64,000 nucleotides of DNA from Bacteroidia bacterium (GCA_020635905.1 JACJYV010000002.1:124001-188000); one strand, 5' to 3'; counted from the first letter of the stretch, positions 18,286 to 26,589 are shown. Notes: a model not told the origin generated them from the sequence alone. Program-made: numbers and translations.

Positions 18286-18397
18286 GGGGTAAGGGATTAC
18301 TATGCAGTTACCAGGGGATTACCATGGGGTTTTACCATCTGAATACCATAGGAATACCATGGGAAAACCATGGGAAAACATTAAGAAACCCCGGGTT
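18286..18397 (+). repeat. 11-bp-period degenerate repeat array (copy 1)
   Basis: About ten units keep an 11-base phase with one 2-base insertion: GGGGTAAGGGA, TTACTATGCAG, TTACCAGGGGA, TTACCATGGGG (+TT), TTACCATCTGA, ATACCATAGGA, ATACCATGGGA, AAACCATGGGA, AAACATTAAGA, AACCCCGGGTT. Neighbouring units differ by one to three bases and drift along the array. The array at 50.06-50.28 kb has the same period and a related GGGGAT/AAGGGAT-rich beginning. Confidence 0.75.
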
Positions 18398-18502
18398 GGG
18401 AAGAAGTGAGTTGTGGTGTGAATTTGAAAGATAGGGATTTTGGTTCTGAAGGGGACAGGAAATCGGCATAATTTTCTAATTTATGGGTAAAATTTTTGAA
18501 GC

Positions 18503-19180
18503 ATGGTCAAATTCACCTTCTTTTTGCTGGCTTTTTTGTGTTTGCTGGTTTCGTTGGCAGATGCACAAAATGTGGGCAATATGGGCACGGAAGCGGAATC
18601 GCCCCATCAAACGAGGCAAAATTCCCGCCCGGCTGCCCCCAAATCCACGGCGGTTAAGCCAGCCTTCTCCCCCACCCGCCTGAAAGGCGGGAGATTCAGG
18701 GCAATGCCCGTTCCCGCGCCCCGCAACTGGGCCCAATCCTGGGGCTGGGGATTGCTGATTGGCGGGGTGGTGGCCCTCATTCTGCTGATCATTGCCGCCA
18801 TCCTGCTGCCTCCTCTGGGGGAGCTGCTGGCCTATTTTTTCGCTACTATGATTGTGGGAGCTATTCTGGGAGGAATTTTGCTGCTGCTGATCGACAGGGG
18901 CTGGCGAAACCGTCCCCGGCACAGAAGTTGGTTTGGCCGCAGGGGAGGAAGTTCTCCTCCTGAAAAGCGCCCCGACGACCGGGCCAACCGTTATGCAAAA
19001 ATCATCATGATCTCTACCGCAGTGATGATCCTGTATGTGCTGATCCGTGCCTTTCTTCACCTTCCCATCGGCCCCCTTACCATCGCCCTTCTGATTGCAG
19101 TTATGGTTGCCTTAGTGGCTTTTTCCATCCTGCTGATGTTCATGGAAAACAAACCCCGCCCAAACTGGCTTTATTACTGA
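18503..19180 (+). CDS. Uncharacterised secreted/membrane protein with proline-rich linker
   Basis: The protein has 225 residues. A signal peptide (FTFFLLAFLCLLVSLADAQ) is followed by a ~45-residue basic, proline-rich low-complexity linker. Two adjacent hydrophobic helices follow (about 80-135, WGLLIGGVVALILLIIAAILL and a glycine-rich second helix), then an Arg-rich loop (RGWRNRPRHRSWFGRRGG) and two more helices near the C-terminus. No family is recognised. The basic loop between helices should face the cytoplasm. It stands alone after the repeat-rich region. Confidence 0.6.
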   Translation: MVKFTFFLLAFLCLLVSLADAQNVGNMGTEAESPHQTRQNSRPAAPKSTAVKPAFSPTRLKGGRFRAMPVPAPRNWAQSWGWGLLIGGVVALILLIIAAILLPPLGELLAYFFATMIVGAILGGILLLLIDRGWRNRPRHRSWFGRRGGSSPPEKRPDDRANRYAKIIMISTAVMILYVLIRAFLHLPIGPLTIALLIAVMVALVAFSILLMFMENKPRPNWLYY

Positions 19181-19273
19181 CAAGCTTTCCCGGGTTATGC
19201 TGACAAATTTATCCTTCACCACATCTGCGTTAAAATTTTACCAATCTTTGCCTCACTTTAAGGACCTTTCAAA

Positions 19274-19765
19274 ATGAAAAATCTGCTTCTTTGCTTTGCA
19301 TTTCTGGCTTTGGGACTGTTTTTGCAGGCTCAGACCTTTGGTCCGCCCCTTGGCTGGAAGGACCTGAATGGGATTTATAACGGATATTCTGTGGCTGGAC
19401 TCAAGGCCATTCAGGAGAACCCCGGCATCAGATTCCCTGAAAACATGAGTCGCATCCATTTGAGGGTCAAAAACGGCAAGGGCACCCTGGCTGAAGTCCC
19501 AAACCCGGCTTATCACGGACCAACTGAATTCCAAAAGGAAATCAGCAAGGGAAAATGCCGGCTGGAGGGAGATAGTCTGATCGTCAGGATTACGGTGAGG
19601 AAAGTTCAGCACAAGCGGTTCAGGCTCAAGCCCAAGGACCAATATGAATACCATTTCGGGATCGAATTGAAGGATACGGATGTCTTTCTGGAAGACCGGG
19701 ATCAGGTTACCAATTTTATGCGCGAGCGGGGCACGGATGTGAAGTGGGGGAAGCTGGTCAGGTAA
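19274..19765 (+). CDS. Small secreted protein of unknown function
   Basis: The protein has 163 residues. A signal peptide (NLLLCFAFLALGLFLQAQ) is followed by a compact domain with alternating hydrophobic and charged residues suggesting beta structure (GRVKNGKGTLAEV-like strands; CRLEGDSLIVRITVRKVQHKRF is the best strand pair). No known motif. It ends with GTDVKWGKLVR. No T9SS sorting domain is present, so it is presumably periplasmic. The ATG has AGGACC a few bases upstream. Confidence 0.6.
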   Translation: MKNLLLCFAFLALGLFLQAQTFGPPLGWKDLNGIYNGYSVAGLKAIQENPGIRFPENMSRIHLRVKNGKGTLAEVPNPAYHGPTEFQKEISKGKCRLEGDSLIVRITVRKVQHKRFRLKPKDQYEYHFGIELKDTDVFLEDRDQVTNFMRERGTDVKWGKLVR

Positions 19766-19795
19766 GGAAATTGGGGGATTTACGGCAACTTATGG

Positions 19796-19880
19796 TTGCC
19801 TGAGCTGATACTTCCGGCCAGTGGCCGGTTTATACTCACCCGGCCTTTGGCCACCCTCTCTCCCCGAAGGAAAGAGGGTC
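19796..19880. repeat. Intergenic hairpin repeat, CCCTCTC type (copy 1)
   Basis: Three consecutive small inverted repeats: CCGGCC-AGT-GGCCGG, GGCC-TTT-GGCC, and ACCCTCT...AGAGGGT. The order and text TCACCCG-C-CTT-GG, then CCCTCTC...GAAAGAGGG recur at 55.63-55.67 kb, so this is a dispersed element rather than a gene-specific terminator. Confidence 0.55.
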
Positions 19881-20018
19881 CCAGATTTTGAAAATCAATG
19901 AATTAACCTGCTTTCATCCTGAAAAAAGGCAGGTACGGCGAATGCCCGGGCACAGGTAATCATTCCCGCAGGGTGGCCGGTTTCTTTGGGTTGAATCAGA
20001 AGGGAAAGGGAATTCTCC

Positions 20019-20636
20019 TCAGTCTGGTTTTTTATAGGAATCCAGCACGATGGCGCGGCCCTGGGGGCCTTCGTTGCAGACCAGATCGAAAACGGAGAGG
20101 TCTTCTTCAAAGGCCCTGAAGATCTGGGGATAATGGACGGGCTGAAAAAAATCGGGATGGGTTTTGCCTGTGCGGTCCCATTTGCCGCGGTAATCTGTCT
20201 CCACTTCGTCTTTGCCGAGGTAGCGGTCAGACAGGGTAAATTCAAAGTCAAGCTGCAGCCACCCGCGTACCAGTTCGATGGATTTGAGGCTCAGATCGAG
20301 CAAAAATTCATGCTTTTCGGTGAAAAAAGGGCTGATATCGTCTTCGTAATATTCGAAATAGGGGGAGGAACGGTAAGCCGTTTCGAGGGTGCGAAAATGG
20401 ATTTTCTGCCAGTCTTCTGCATAGGAAATGCGGCTTTGGTGCAGGGGGGTATTCTCTCCCGAGCGCAGCACGGGCAGGGTCAGAGGCAGGATACGGTTGG
20501 GATCCTGGATGCGCATGCGGTTGAATAATTGCTGCTTCCTGAAGTGGGAATGGCGGTCGAGGACGATCTCTTTTTCATGGGCAGCGGCAGCAAACCATGA
20601 AATCGGGGGGAAATAAAAAACAGGAAAGATTTTCAT
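20019..20636 (-). CDS. WbqC-family protein
   Basis: The protein has 205 residues, a usual length for the WbqC family. Its pattern matches: an early PVFYFPPISWFA, then HSHFRKQQLFNRMRI, ILPLTLPVLR, and the diagnostic DWQKIHFRTLETAYRSSPYFEYYEDDI. WbqC proteins are found in O-antigen and other polysaccharide loci and are predicted to be nucleotide-sugar or glycan enzymes; their reaction is not established. In Bacteroidota a copy commonly lies outside glycan clusters, near lptC or signal peptidase genes. It is divergent from the GWxTD gene, with a 112-bp shared upstream region. Confidence 0.8.
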   Translation of the reverse strand: MKIFPVFYFPPISWFAAAAHEKEIVLDRHSHFRKQQLFNRMRIQDPNRILPLTLPVLRSGENTPLHQSRISYAEDWQKIHFRTLETAYRSSPYFEYYEDDISPFFTEKHEFLLDLSLKSIELVRGWLQLDFEFTLSDRYLGKDEVETDYRGKWDRTGKTHPDFFQPVHYPQIFRAFEEDLSVFDLVCNEGPQGRAIVLDSYKKPD

Positions 20637-20722
20637 ATTCTGGGTAAATTTAACACAAACAAAGGTTCAGAGAAAAGTAAACAGAGGCTGCGGGGTGAAT
20701 TTTTTCCCACAATTTCCGTTCT

Positions 20723-20730
20723 TACCTTTG
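20723..20730 (+). promoter_or_regulatory. Promoter -7 box (TACCTTTG) for the GWxTD gene
   Basis: TACCTTTGCA matches the Bacteroidota TAnnTTTG consensus exactly. No clear -33 TTG is seen at the usual distance. Its position between 20695 and 20749 argues that translation starts at or after 20749, not at the upstream ATG of the open frame. Confidence 0.55.
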
Positions 20731-20748
20731 CATTTGAATTTTAAAACC

Positions 20749-22215
20749 ATGACGATGAATAGGATCTCAATTCTGATCTGGGTAATGTGGCTGGGATTTG
20801 CCGGGGGATTTTGCTCCCTGGCCAAGGCGGGCGGGGTGGATTACGCAGTGGATGTGTTTGCTTTCCGGGACGCCAAGGGGCAGCCTTACCTGGAAGTTCA
20901 TACCAAAATCGATGCGGCCACCCTTGCTTACTCTGCCATTCAGGGTGGAGGTTACCAGGGTGAAGTGGATGTGCTAATTTTTTTGCAGGAAGCCGGGGTG
21001 GAAACCGGGGCTGAAGCCAATGCGCTGCGGGTCAATCTGAAAACGCCAGTGGTGAAGGATACTGCCCGCGCAAATCTGGTGCAATTGCTGGTGGACGTGC
21101 GTAAAATTCCGGCGGAGGAAGGCAAATATACCCTGACAGGATTTCTCAAAGACAAGGGAGACGCCGCCCAGAAAGAATACAGTTTTGAACGGGAACTGGT
21201 GATTAATCCCCCCGCCGAAAATGGTTTGTCTTTCAGCAATGTGCTTTTTCTGGATAAATTTGAACGGACGAAGGATAAACTTCCCTATTCCCGTTACGGA
21301 TTTGATGTCCTGACCCGCATCCCTGACAATTATTACGAAAACAAGGATTCTCTCCTTTTTTACGTGGAGTTGTATAATGTGCCTGGTCTGGATGCCAATG
21401 AAAATTATTTCCTGCATACCTACATTACCCAGGCCAACGACACGGAGAAACTGGAGAAATATAAGCGAACGGTTAAGAAAAAGTGCGCCAAACTGGACCT
21501 TTATTCTGCTTCGTTTGACATTTCCGATCTGCCCTCTCAAACCTATTTTCTCAATTTTGAACTCTACAGCCAGCAAAGTCAACTGGTGGGTACGCTGAGC
21601 AAAAAATTCTATGTGATCAACGACAAGTTTTCGGTGGATTACAGTCAGTCTGCGGATGCCTTTGAGCGGATTTTTGGCATTGCTGAAAGTGATCTGGACA
21701 AGTATATTCCCGCCCTGGCCTACATCAGCACCAATACGGAAAAGGATTTCGTGAAATCGCTGAATACTTTCGAGGAAAAGAAAAACTATTTTCTCACTTT
21801 CTGGGAAAAACGCAAGGAGGAAGAGGCTGACAGCCCGGCCAGGCCCTGGATGGAATACAAAGCCCGCATGGATTATGCCAATGAGAATTATCGGTCTTTC
21901 AAGGTTCCAGGCTGGAAAACTGACCGTGGAAGGGTGATTCTGACCTATGGTCCTCCCAATAACGTGGACTATTACCCCATGGGAGAATGGCGCTATCCTT
22001 ATGAAATCTGGACTTACAACCGCCTGCGCATTCAGAATAACGTGAAATTTGTGTTCTGGGATGTGGATCTGGCGACCAATTCCTACCCGTTGCTTCACTC
22101 TGACCTGCGGGGTGAAGTGAATAACCCCCGCTGGAAGCTGGATCTGTTGCGCCGTACCGCCCAGGATGGCAATATGGATAATGTGGACGAAATGGGGAAC
22201 ACCCGGGAGCGCTGA
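20749..22215 (+). CDS. GWxTD domain-containing secreted protein
   Basis: The start MTMNRISILIWVMWL at 20749 gives a signal peptide ending near SLAKAGG. An open frame from 20695 would place the promoter box inside the gene. About 488 residues. The C-terminal ~130 residues hold the GWxTD domain: YANENYRSF, PGWKTDRGRVILTYGPPN, then a WRYPYEIWTYN block. This domain is widespread in Bacteroidota and some other phyla, in exported proteins of unknown function. The preceding region has beta-rich repeats resembling immunoglobulin-like folds. The acyltransferase gene follows with only 5 bases between them, so the two are likely translated from one message. Confidence 0.85.
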   Translation: MTMNRISILIWVMWLGFAGGFCSLAKAGGVDYAVDVFAFRDAKGQPYLEVHTKIDAATLAYSAIQGGGYQGEVDVLIFLQEAGVETGAEANALRVNLKTPVVKDTARANLVQLLVDVRKIPAEEGKYTLTGFLKDKGDAAQKEYSFERELVINPPAENGLSFSNVLFLDKFERTKDKLPYSRYGFDVLTRIPDNYYENKDSLLFYVELYNVPGLDANENYFLHTYITQANDTEKLEKYKRTVKKKCAKLDLYSASFDISDLPSQTYFLNFELYSQQSQLVGTLSKKFYVINDKFSVDYSQSADAFERIFGIAESDLDKYIPALAYISTNTEKDFVKSLNTFEEKKNYFLTFWEKRKEEEADSPARPWMEYKARMDYANENYRSFKVPGWKTDRGRVILTYGPPNNVDYYPMGEWRYPYEIWTYNRLRIQNNVKFVFWDVDLATNSYPLLHSDLRGEVNNPRWKLDLLRRTAQDGNMDNVDEMGNTRER

Positions 22216-22220
22216 GCCGG

Positions 22221-23144
22221 GTGGCGGGTTTCCTTTACTACCCGGTTTTCTGGTGGCTGACTCTGGTGAGCCTGTTGCCCATGCCCGTATTGCATGCCAT
22301 CAGCAGCTTTTGGGCTTTCATGCTTGAGCATGTGATCAGGTACCGCTTCGCGGTGGTAAGCAAAAATCTTTCTGATTCCTTTCCCGAAAAATCTCAGTCA
22401 GAGATTGCGGCTATCAGAAGGCGTTTTTACCGGGGTTTCTGTGATGTGGTGTTTGAGACGATCAAGCTGATGACTATTTCCGGCCGGGAACTGAAGCGCA
22501 GGGTGGTCCATAATAATCCTGAGGTGATTCCTGAAATGGTGGCTCACGGAGGAGGGGGAATCGCCATTTTTGCCCACTACGCCAACTGGGAATGGCTCGG
22601 ATCGGGTCTGGGCCTGCAACTTCCTTTCAAAACCACGGGCATTTATAAACCCCTGAGCAATCAGCTGTTTGACCGACTGGTGCTGCATATCCGCACCCGG
22701 CTGGTGAACGACATGGTACCCATGAATCAGGCGTACAGGGAAAGTCTTTCCCGTCTCAGGGGACAGGAATACATTGCTTTTCTGGGCGATCAGAATCCCA
22801 CGCCGGGAGGCAAGATGTATTTTACTTCTTTTCTGGGACGTCCGGCGGCTTTTACCCTGGGCATTGCCACCATTGCGGTGAAGCTGCGTTGCCCGGTCTG
22901 GTATTTTGATATTCAGCGGGTGAAAAGGGGCCACTATTCGGTCATGTTGAGGAATATCCCTTACGAGGATCTGCTGGATGATCCGGGCACGGCAGCCGAA
23001 AAGATCACGGACCGCCACGTGGCGGTTCTGGAGGGGATTATCAGGCACGACCCGTCGGCCTGGTTGTGGTCTCACCGCAGATGGAAACACCGCCCCAGGG
23101 CGGGGGATCGCCTTTCTGAGACCCTGGAAAGGAATTCGAACTGA
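22221..23144 (+). CDS. Lysophospholipid acyltransferase family protein (LpxL/HtrB-like)
   Basis: The protein has 307 residues and a GTG start 5 bases after the GWxTD gene stop. An N-terminal hydrophobic anchor precedes the LpxL-type acyltransferase domain. The H-x4-E catalytic motif is HYANWEW, with FLGDQNPTPGGKMYFTSFLGRP as the substrate block and a late PSAWLWSHRRWKHRP, which is the lauroyl/myristoyl transferase signature. It should add the secondary acyl chain to lipid A at the inner membrane. Ornithine-lipid or other O-acyltransferases share the fold but usually lack the WSHRRW ending. A short copy of the complementary-end repeat follows the stop directly. Confidence 0.88.
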   Translation: MAGFLYYPVFWWLTLVSLLPMPVLHAISSFWAFMLEHVIRYRFAVVSKNLSDSFPEKSQSEIAAIRRRFYRGFCDVVFETIKLMTISGRELKRRVVHNNPEVIPEMVAHGGGGIAIFAHYANWEWLGSGLGLQLPFKTTGIYKPLSNQLFDRLVLHIRTRLVNDMVPMNQAYRESLSRLRGQEYIAFLGDQNPTPGGKMYFTSFLGRPAAFTLGIATIAVKLRCPVWYFDIQRVKRGHYSVMLRNIPYEDLLDDPGTAAEKITDRHVAVLEGIIRHDPSAWLWSHRRWKHRPRAGDRLSETLERNSN

Positions 23145-23146
23145 AG

Positions 23147-23208
23147 GAGCCTGCCAAAACTTCGAATCTTTTCGCTGGGTCTGATCTTCATTGTTTTTAG
23201 AGTTGCGC
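23147..23208. repeat. Complementary-end repeat element, shortened copy
   Basis: It has the outer parts of the element (GGAGCCTGCCAAAACTTCGAATCT on the left, split here by its TTCGAATCT core, and TGATCTTCATTGTTTTTAGAG on the right). It lacks the ~55-bp middle (AGAAATGCTCATTTACC...) present in the other three copies. It starts 3 bases after the acyltransferase stop. Confidence 0.65.
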
Positions 23209-23233
23209 TGAACAAGAAGTTATCTATTTTTGT

Positions 23234-23241
23234 TACCTTTG
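23234..23241 (+). promoter_or_regulatory. Promoter -7 box (TACCTTTG) upstream of ybaB
   Basis: TTACCTTTGCACAG is an exact TAnnTTTG match about 140 bases before the YbaB start. It gives the YbaB and GT2 pair their own transcription start after the acyltransferase gene. Confidence 0.55.
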
Positions 23242-23382
23242 CACAGATTTCAGATCAGCTGATTCGGGTCGGGTTGAAGTTTGAGATTTCCTGTGAAATT
23301 GACTTTTTTCCCGGATTTGAATCCCGCCCCTGAAATCGCCCGTAAACAATCGGGACATCTACAAACCAAAAAACCATCGGGT

Positions 23383-23718
23383 ATGTTAAATTTTGCTGAC
23401 ATGTTTGGGAAGATCAAGGAGATGCAGGAGGAAATGAGAAAAGCCCGCGAAAAACTCGACGATATCATTGTTGAGTCTGAGGCAGGCGGCGGAATGGTGC
23501 GGGTGAAAGCCAATGCCAACCGTAAAATCCTCAAACTGACCATTGATCCTGACATTATTGATCCCAAAGACCCCGAAATCATGGAAGATCTCATCGCCGC
23601 TGCGGTCAATAAGGTGCTCGAAAAAGCCGAAAAGACTGCTCAGGAGGAAATCCAGAAGATTTCCAGCGACCTGATGCCCAATATCCCTGGTTTGGATATG
23701 GGTAAACTCGGACTCTGA
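23383..23718 (+). CDS. YbaB/EbfC family nucleoid-associated protein
   Basis: The start at 23383 (MLNFADMFGKIKEMQEEM) gives 111 residues, the normal family length. The open frame runs 102 bases further upstream without family similarity. It has the typical order: KIKEMQEEMRKAREKL helix, beta strands with GGGMVRVKANANRKILKLTIDPDI, then the EIMEDLIAAAVNKVLEKAEK helix and a glycine/methionine-containing tail. These small dimers bind DNA with little sequence preference and are normally found beside recR/dnaX. Here the neighbour is a GT2 gene 8 bases downstream. Confidence 0.93.
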   Translation: MLNFADMFGKIKEMQEEMRKAREKLDDIIVESEAGGGMVRVKANANRKILKLTIDPDIIDPKDPEIMEDLIAAAVNKVLEKAEKTAQEEIQKISSDLMPNIPGLDMGKLGL

Positions 23719-23726
23719 TTTTTGCG

Positions 23727-24755
23727 ATGGAGCCTGCGGTTACGATCCTGATCCTGAATTGGAACGGTAAATCTTTTCTGGAAAAATTTCTGCCCTCTGT
23801 CCTGGCGACCGATTACAGCAATTTTCAGGTGCTGCTGGCCGACAACGGCTCCACGGATGATTCTGTGGCCCTGGTCAGTTCTGCTTTTCCAAAGGTAAAG
23901 GTGCTGGAATTGGGTCAAAACTGGGGATTTACCACAGGCAATAATAAGGCGCTGGAGCAGATTGACACGCCCTATTTCGTGCTGCTCAACAGTGATGTGG
24001 AAGTGGATTCCGGCTGGCTCCGTCCGCTGGTGGAGATGGCTGAAACGGACCCCAATATTGCTTCCATTCAGCCCAAGATCCGCCAGTATAACCGTAAGAC
24101 GGCTTTTGAGTATGCAGGCGCCGCGGGCGGCTGGATTGACCGCTTTGGCTATCCTTTCTGTCAGGGCAGGATCTTTGAGGATTTTGAGGAGGACGAGGGA
24201 CAGTATGACCGCCCGGCGGAAATTTTCTGGGCCACGGGGGCCTGTTGCCTGGTGCGCAAATCTGTAACGGACCGGATCGGTCTGTTTGAGGACCGTTTTT
24301 TTGCGCACTGGGAGGAAATAGATTTTTGCTGGCGGGCCCGCAACTACGGCTACAAGATTATGTATTGCCCTTCAAGTGTGGTGTATCATGTGGGAGGCGG
24401 CACTTTGAAGAAGGAAAATCCCCGCAAAACTTTTCTCAACGCCCATAACAGTCTGGCAACGCTGCTGATGAATTATCCCATGCCCCAGGCCCTGATCAAG
24501 GTGTATATCCGTCTGGTGCTGGACGGGGTCTGGGCAGCCAAAGCCCTCACCGCAGGTGAGTTTAAGACCATTCTGGCCATTCTCAAATCCCACTGGAGCT
24601 TCTTTTTTGAAATTCCCTTCTGGCTGAAAAGGAGAAGGCAGAAATATCGTGATCTGAAGAATTTTACCGTGAATAAAACGGCTGTTTACCAGGGCAGCAT
24701 CGTGTGGAAGCACTTTGGCCGCGGACTGAAAAAGTTTTCAGAGTTGGGTTTGTAG
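23727..24755 (+). CDS. Family 2 glycosyltransferase
   Basis: The protein has 342 residues with no membrane helix. The GT-A fold starts at the N-terminus: TILILNWNGKSFLEKFLPSVL, then VLLADNGSTDDS (nucleotide-sugar binding) and YFVLLNSDVEVD as the DxD-like site. FWATGACCLVRKSV and FFAHWEEIDFCWRARNYGYKI form the acceptor-side motifs of the rhamnosyl/WcaA-like GT2 subgroup. It transfers a sugar from an NDP donor at the cytoplasmic face. The acceptor is unknown. It follows YbaB by 8 bases and converges with a minus-strand gene 7 bases away. Confidence 0.9.
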   Translation: MEPAVTILILNWNGKSFLEKFLPSVLATDYSNFQVLLADNGSTDDSVALVSSAFPKVKVLELGQNWGFTTGNNKALEQIDTPYFVLLNSDVEVDSGWLRPLVEMAETDPNIASIQPKIRQYNRKTAFEYAGAAGGWIDRFGYPFCQGRIFEDFEEDEGQYDRPAEIFWATGACCLVRKSVTDRIGLFEDRFFAHWEEIDFCWRARNYGYKIMYCPSSVVYHVGGGTLKKENPRKTFLNAHNSLATLLMNYPMPQALIKVYIRLVLDGVWAAKALTAGEFKTILAILKSHWSFFFEIPFWLKRRRQKYRDLKNFTVNKTAVYQGSIVWKHFGRGLKKFSELGL

Positions 24756-24762
24756 GCGAAAG

Positions 24763-25125
24763 CTACTCTTTCATCAATTCGTCTGACTCGAGGTCGAAGA
24801 CCATTTCCGAAAAACGCCATTCGAACCATTCGTTGAATAATTCCCAGGTGCGCTCCTGAGGCCAGTCTTCCTCGTCTTCCCACTGGCCGGAAAGCTCATT
24901 TTCAAATATGTGCTGAAAGTGTTTTTTCACCACCCGCTCAATGGAGCCCGGTCCGATATTGTCGCGGATGAGGTAAGCGGTGGAGTAATTCATTTCCGCG
25001 GCCGGCAATTCCAGATCGGGAGTCAGGTCGGCGCTCCAGGTGTAGAATGGGGAGCGGGGCGAAACGGTAAGGACCCCCCGGTTGACCAGGGACAATCCGT
25101 TTTCAGGCAGGATGGATTCACTCAT
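24763..25125 (-). CDS. Conserved-looking hypothetical protein, acidic
   Basis: The open frame reaches to 25281, but that would overlap the glutamate dehydrogenase gene and its terminator. The ATG at 25125 (MSESILPENGLSLVNRG), with AGGAAAA 13 bases upstream, is preferred and gives 120 residues. The protein is acidic and rich in aromatic residues (WEDEEDWPQERTWELFNEWFEWRF), with no signal peptide or membrane helix. No family is recognised. It lies after the dehydrogenase terminator and converges with the GT2 gene. Confidence 0.6.
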   Translation of the reverse strand: MSESILPENGLSLVNRGVLTVSPRSPFYTWSADLTPDLELPAAEMNYSTAYLIRDNIGPGSIERVVKKHFQHIFENELSGQWEDEEDWPQERTWELFNEWFEWRFSEMVFDLESDELMKE

Positions 25126-25149
25126 GGGGATTTGTTTTCCTGCTTTAAG

Positions 25150-25182
25150 ATAATAAAAAAGGGCGACCTGAGCCGCCCTTTC
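25150..25182 (-). terminator. Intrinsic terminator of glutamate dehydrogenase gene
   Basis: On the minus strand AAAGGGCG and CGCCCTTT pair around GCTCAGGT, followed by TTTTATTAT. It sits 21 bases after the dehydrogenase stop. Confidence 0.85.
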
Positions 25183-25202
25183 CATTTTTTTGCTGGTTTC
25201 TA

Positions 25203-26477
25203 TTAATAAAAACCTTCCATTTTGATACCATTGGCTACGCGCTTGATACCTACGATGTAGGCAGCCAGACGCATGGAGCAATTGTATTCTTTGTGGGTAT
25301 TAAACACATCTTCGAAAGCCGTGGTGAGTACGGGATCGGTTTTTTCGTTGATCTCTTCTTCCGTGTAGTAGTGACCGCGACGGTTTTGCACCCATTCCAG
25401 GTAGGAGACGGTTACCCCGCCTGCGTTGGCCAGGATATCGGGTACGATCATGATGCCTTTGGCATCCAGAATTTTGTCGGCAGAAGAGGAGCAGGGTCCG
25501 TTGGCACCTTCCACGATCAGTTTGGCTTTGATGTTGGCAGCGTTCTGATCGGTGATCTGGTCTTCCAGAGCGGCAGGTACGAGTACGTCCACATCCAGTT
25601 CGAGCAGGGCTTCGTTGGTAATTTTGGTACCACCAGAGTAGCCGGCCAGGGTGCCTTTGTTGCGCTCAGCGTAAGAGATGGCAGCTTCCACGTCGAGTCC
25701 GTCGTGGTTGTAGTAAGCGCCGCTTACGTCGGAAATGGCGACGATCTTCAGACCTTTCTGGCTGAGCAGACGGGCAGCCCAGGAGCCTACGTTTCCAAAT
25801 CCCTGTACTGCGCAGGAAAGTTTTTTGGGATCGAGACCCATTTTCTCAATGGCGCAGAGGGCAGTGATCATTACCCCGCGGCCGGTTGCGGCCACACGTC
25901 CTTTGGAACCACCCAGGTTGAGGGGTTTTCCGGTAACCACACCTGGCTCATGGCCGAAGGTCCGTGAATACTCGTGGAAAATCCAGGCCATTTCACGACC
26001 GCTGGTACCCATGTCGGGAGCGGGAATGTCAGAGTTTTCACCGAAAACGTCTTTCAGGGCCCGGGTATAGGCACGGGTCAGTCTTTCGAGTTCGTCTTCG
26101 CTGCGGTGGGAAGGATCGACAATGATGCCACCTTTACCTCCGCCGTAGGGCAAGCCAACAATGGCGCATTTGAGGGTCATCCAACCCGCCAGTGCTTTTA
26201 CTTCTTCCTCGTTTACGAACCGTGCGTAACGGATACCTCCCTTGGAGGGGCCGAGTACGGTCGAGTGGATAACACGATAACCCTGATAAACCTTTACCTT
26301 GCCGTTGTCAAGTTTGATGGGCAGGTTTACCGAAATGATCTTTTCCGGCACGGAAATGATCTGACGATAGCGGTCTTCGAGATTGATAATGTCGGCTGCT
26401 GCATTGAATCTTGCAAGCAGTGAATCATAGGGAGAACCCTGATCCTGCTGCCGACTTGGAGTTTTTACCGTTGACAT
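25203..26477 (-). CDS. gdhA: Glutamate dehydrogenase (Glu/Leu/Phe/Val family)
   Basis: The protein has 424 residues, the length of the hexameric small GDH class. VLGPSKGGIRYA and PYGGGKGGI carry the active-site lysines (K115 in the latter), and PAPDMGTSGREMAWI the substrate contacts. A Rossmann domain with VQGFGNVGSWAARLL binds NAD(P). NAGGVTVSYLEWVQNRRG closes the C-terminal half. It interconverts glutamate and 2-oxoglutarate plus ammonia in the cytoplasm. This length class in Bacteroidota is usually catabolic or dual-cofactor; which cofactor cannot be read here. It is a single gene with its own terminator. Upstream on the minus strand a TAATTTAG box resembles the promoter consensus. Confidence 0.94.
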   Translation of the reverse strand: MSTVKTPSRQQDQGSPYDSLLARFNAAADIINLEDRYRQIISVPEKIISVNLPIKLDNGKVKVYQGYRVIHSTVLGPSKGGIRYARFVNEEEVKALAGWMTLKCAIVGLPYGGGKGGIIVDPSHRSEDELERLTRAYTRALKDVFGENSDIPAPDMGTSGREMAWIFHEYSRTFGHEPGVVTGKPLNLGGSKGRVAATGRGVMITALCAIEKMGLDPKKLSCAVQGFGNVGSWAARLLSQKGLKIVAISDVSGAYYNHDGLDVEAAISYAERNKGTLAGYSGGTKITNEALLELDVDVLVPAALEDQITDQNAANIKAKLIVEGANGPCSSSADKILDAKGIMIVPDILANAGGVTVSYLEWVQNRRGHYYTEEEINEKTDPVLTTAFEDVFNTHKEYNCSMRLAAYIVGIKRVANGIKMEGFY

Positions 26478-26589
26478 ATTATATCATTTTAATACAAGGG
26501 CTGCTAAATTAATTAATTCGCATGAATTCAGACAATAATTATTCTGCGAATTCAACTTAATGTCTCAATGCCAGCAGTTAAGGCACTTT

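Larger units (their letters stand above)
17873..18502. other. Non-coding intergenic region made of several repeat types
   Basis: This 630-bp region between divergent genes has a 99-codon open frame at 17893-18192, but its text is repeat-derived. In order it holds a diverged copy of the 49-kb CACAGAG-type unit, a short 7-bp-period array and an 11-bp-period array, each listed separately. I see no gene with a supported start. Confidence 0.6.

Noticed and set aside
20974..22098. Minus-strand open frame of 374 codons
   Set aside because: Antisense to the GWxTD gene, which has a promoter box, signal peptide and recognisable domain.
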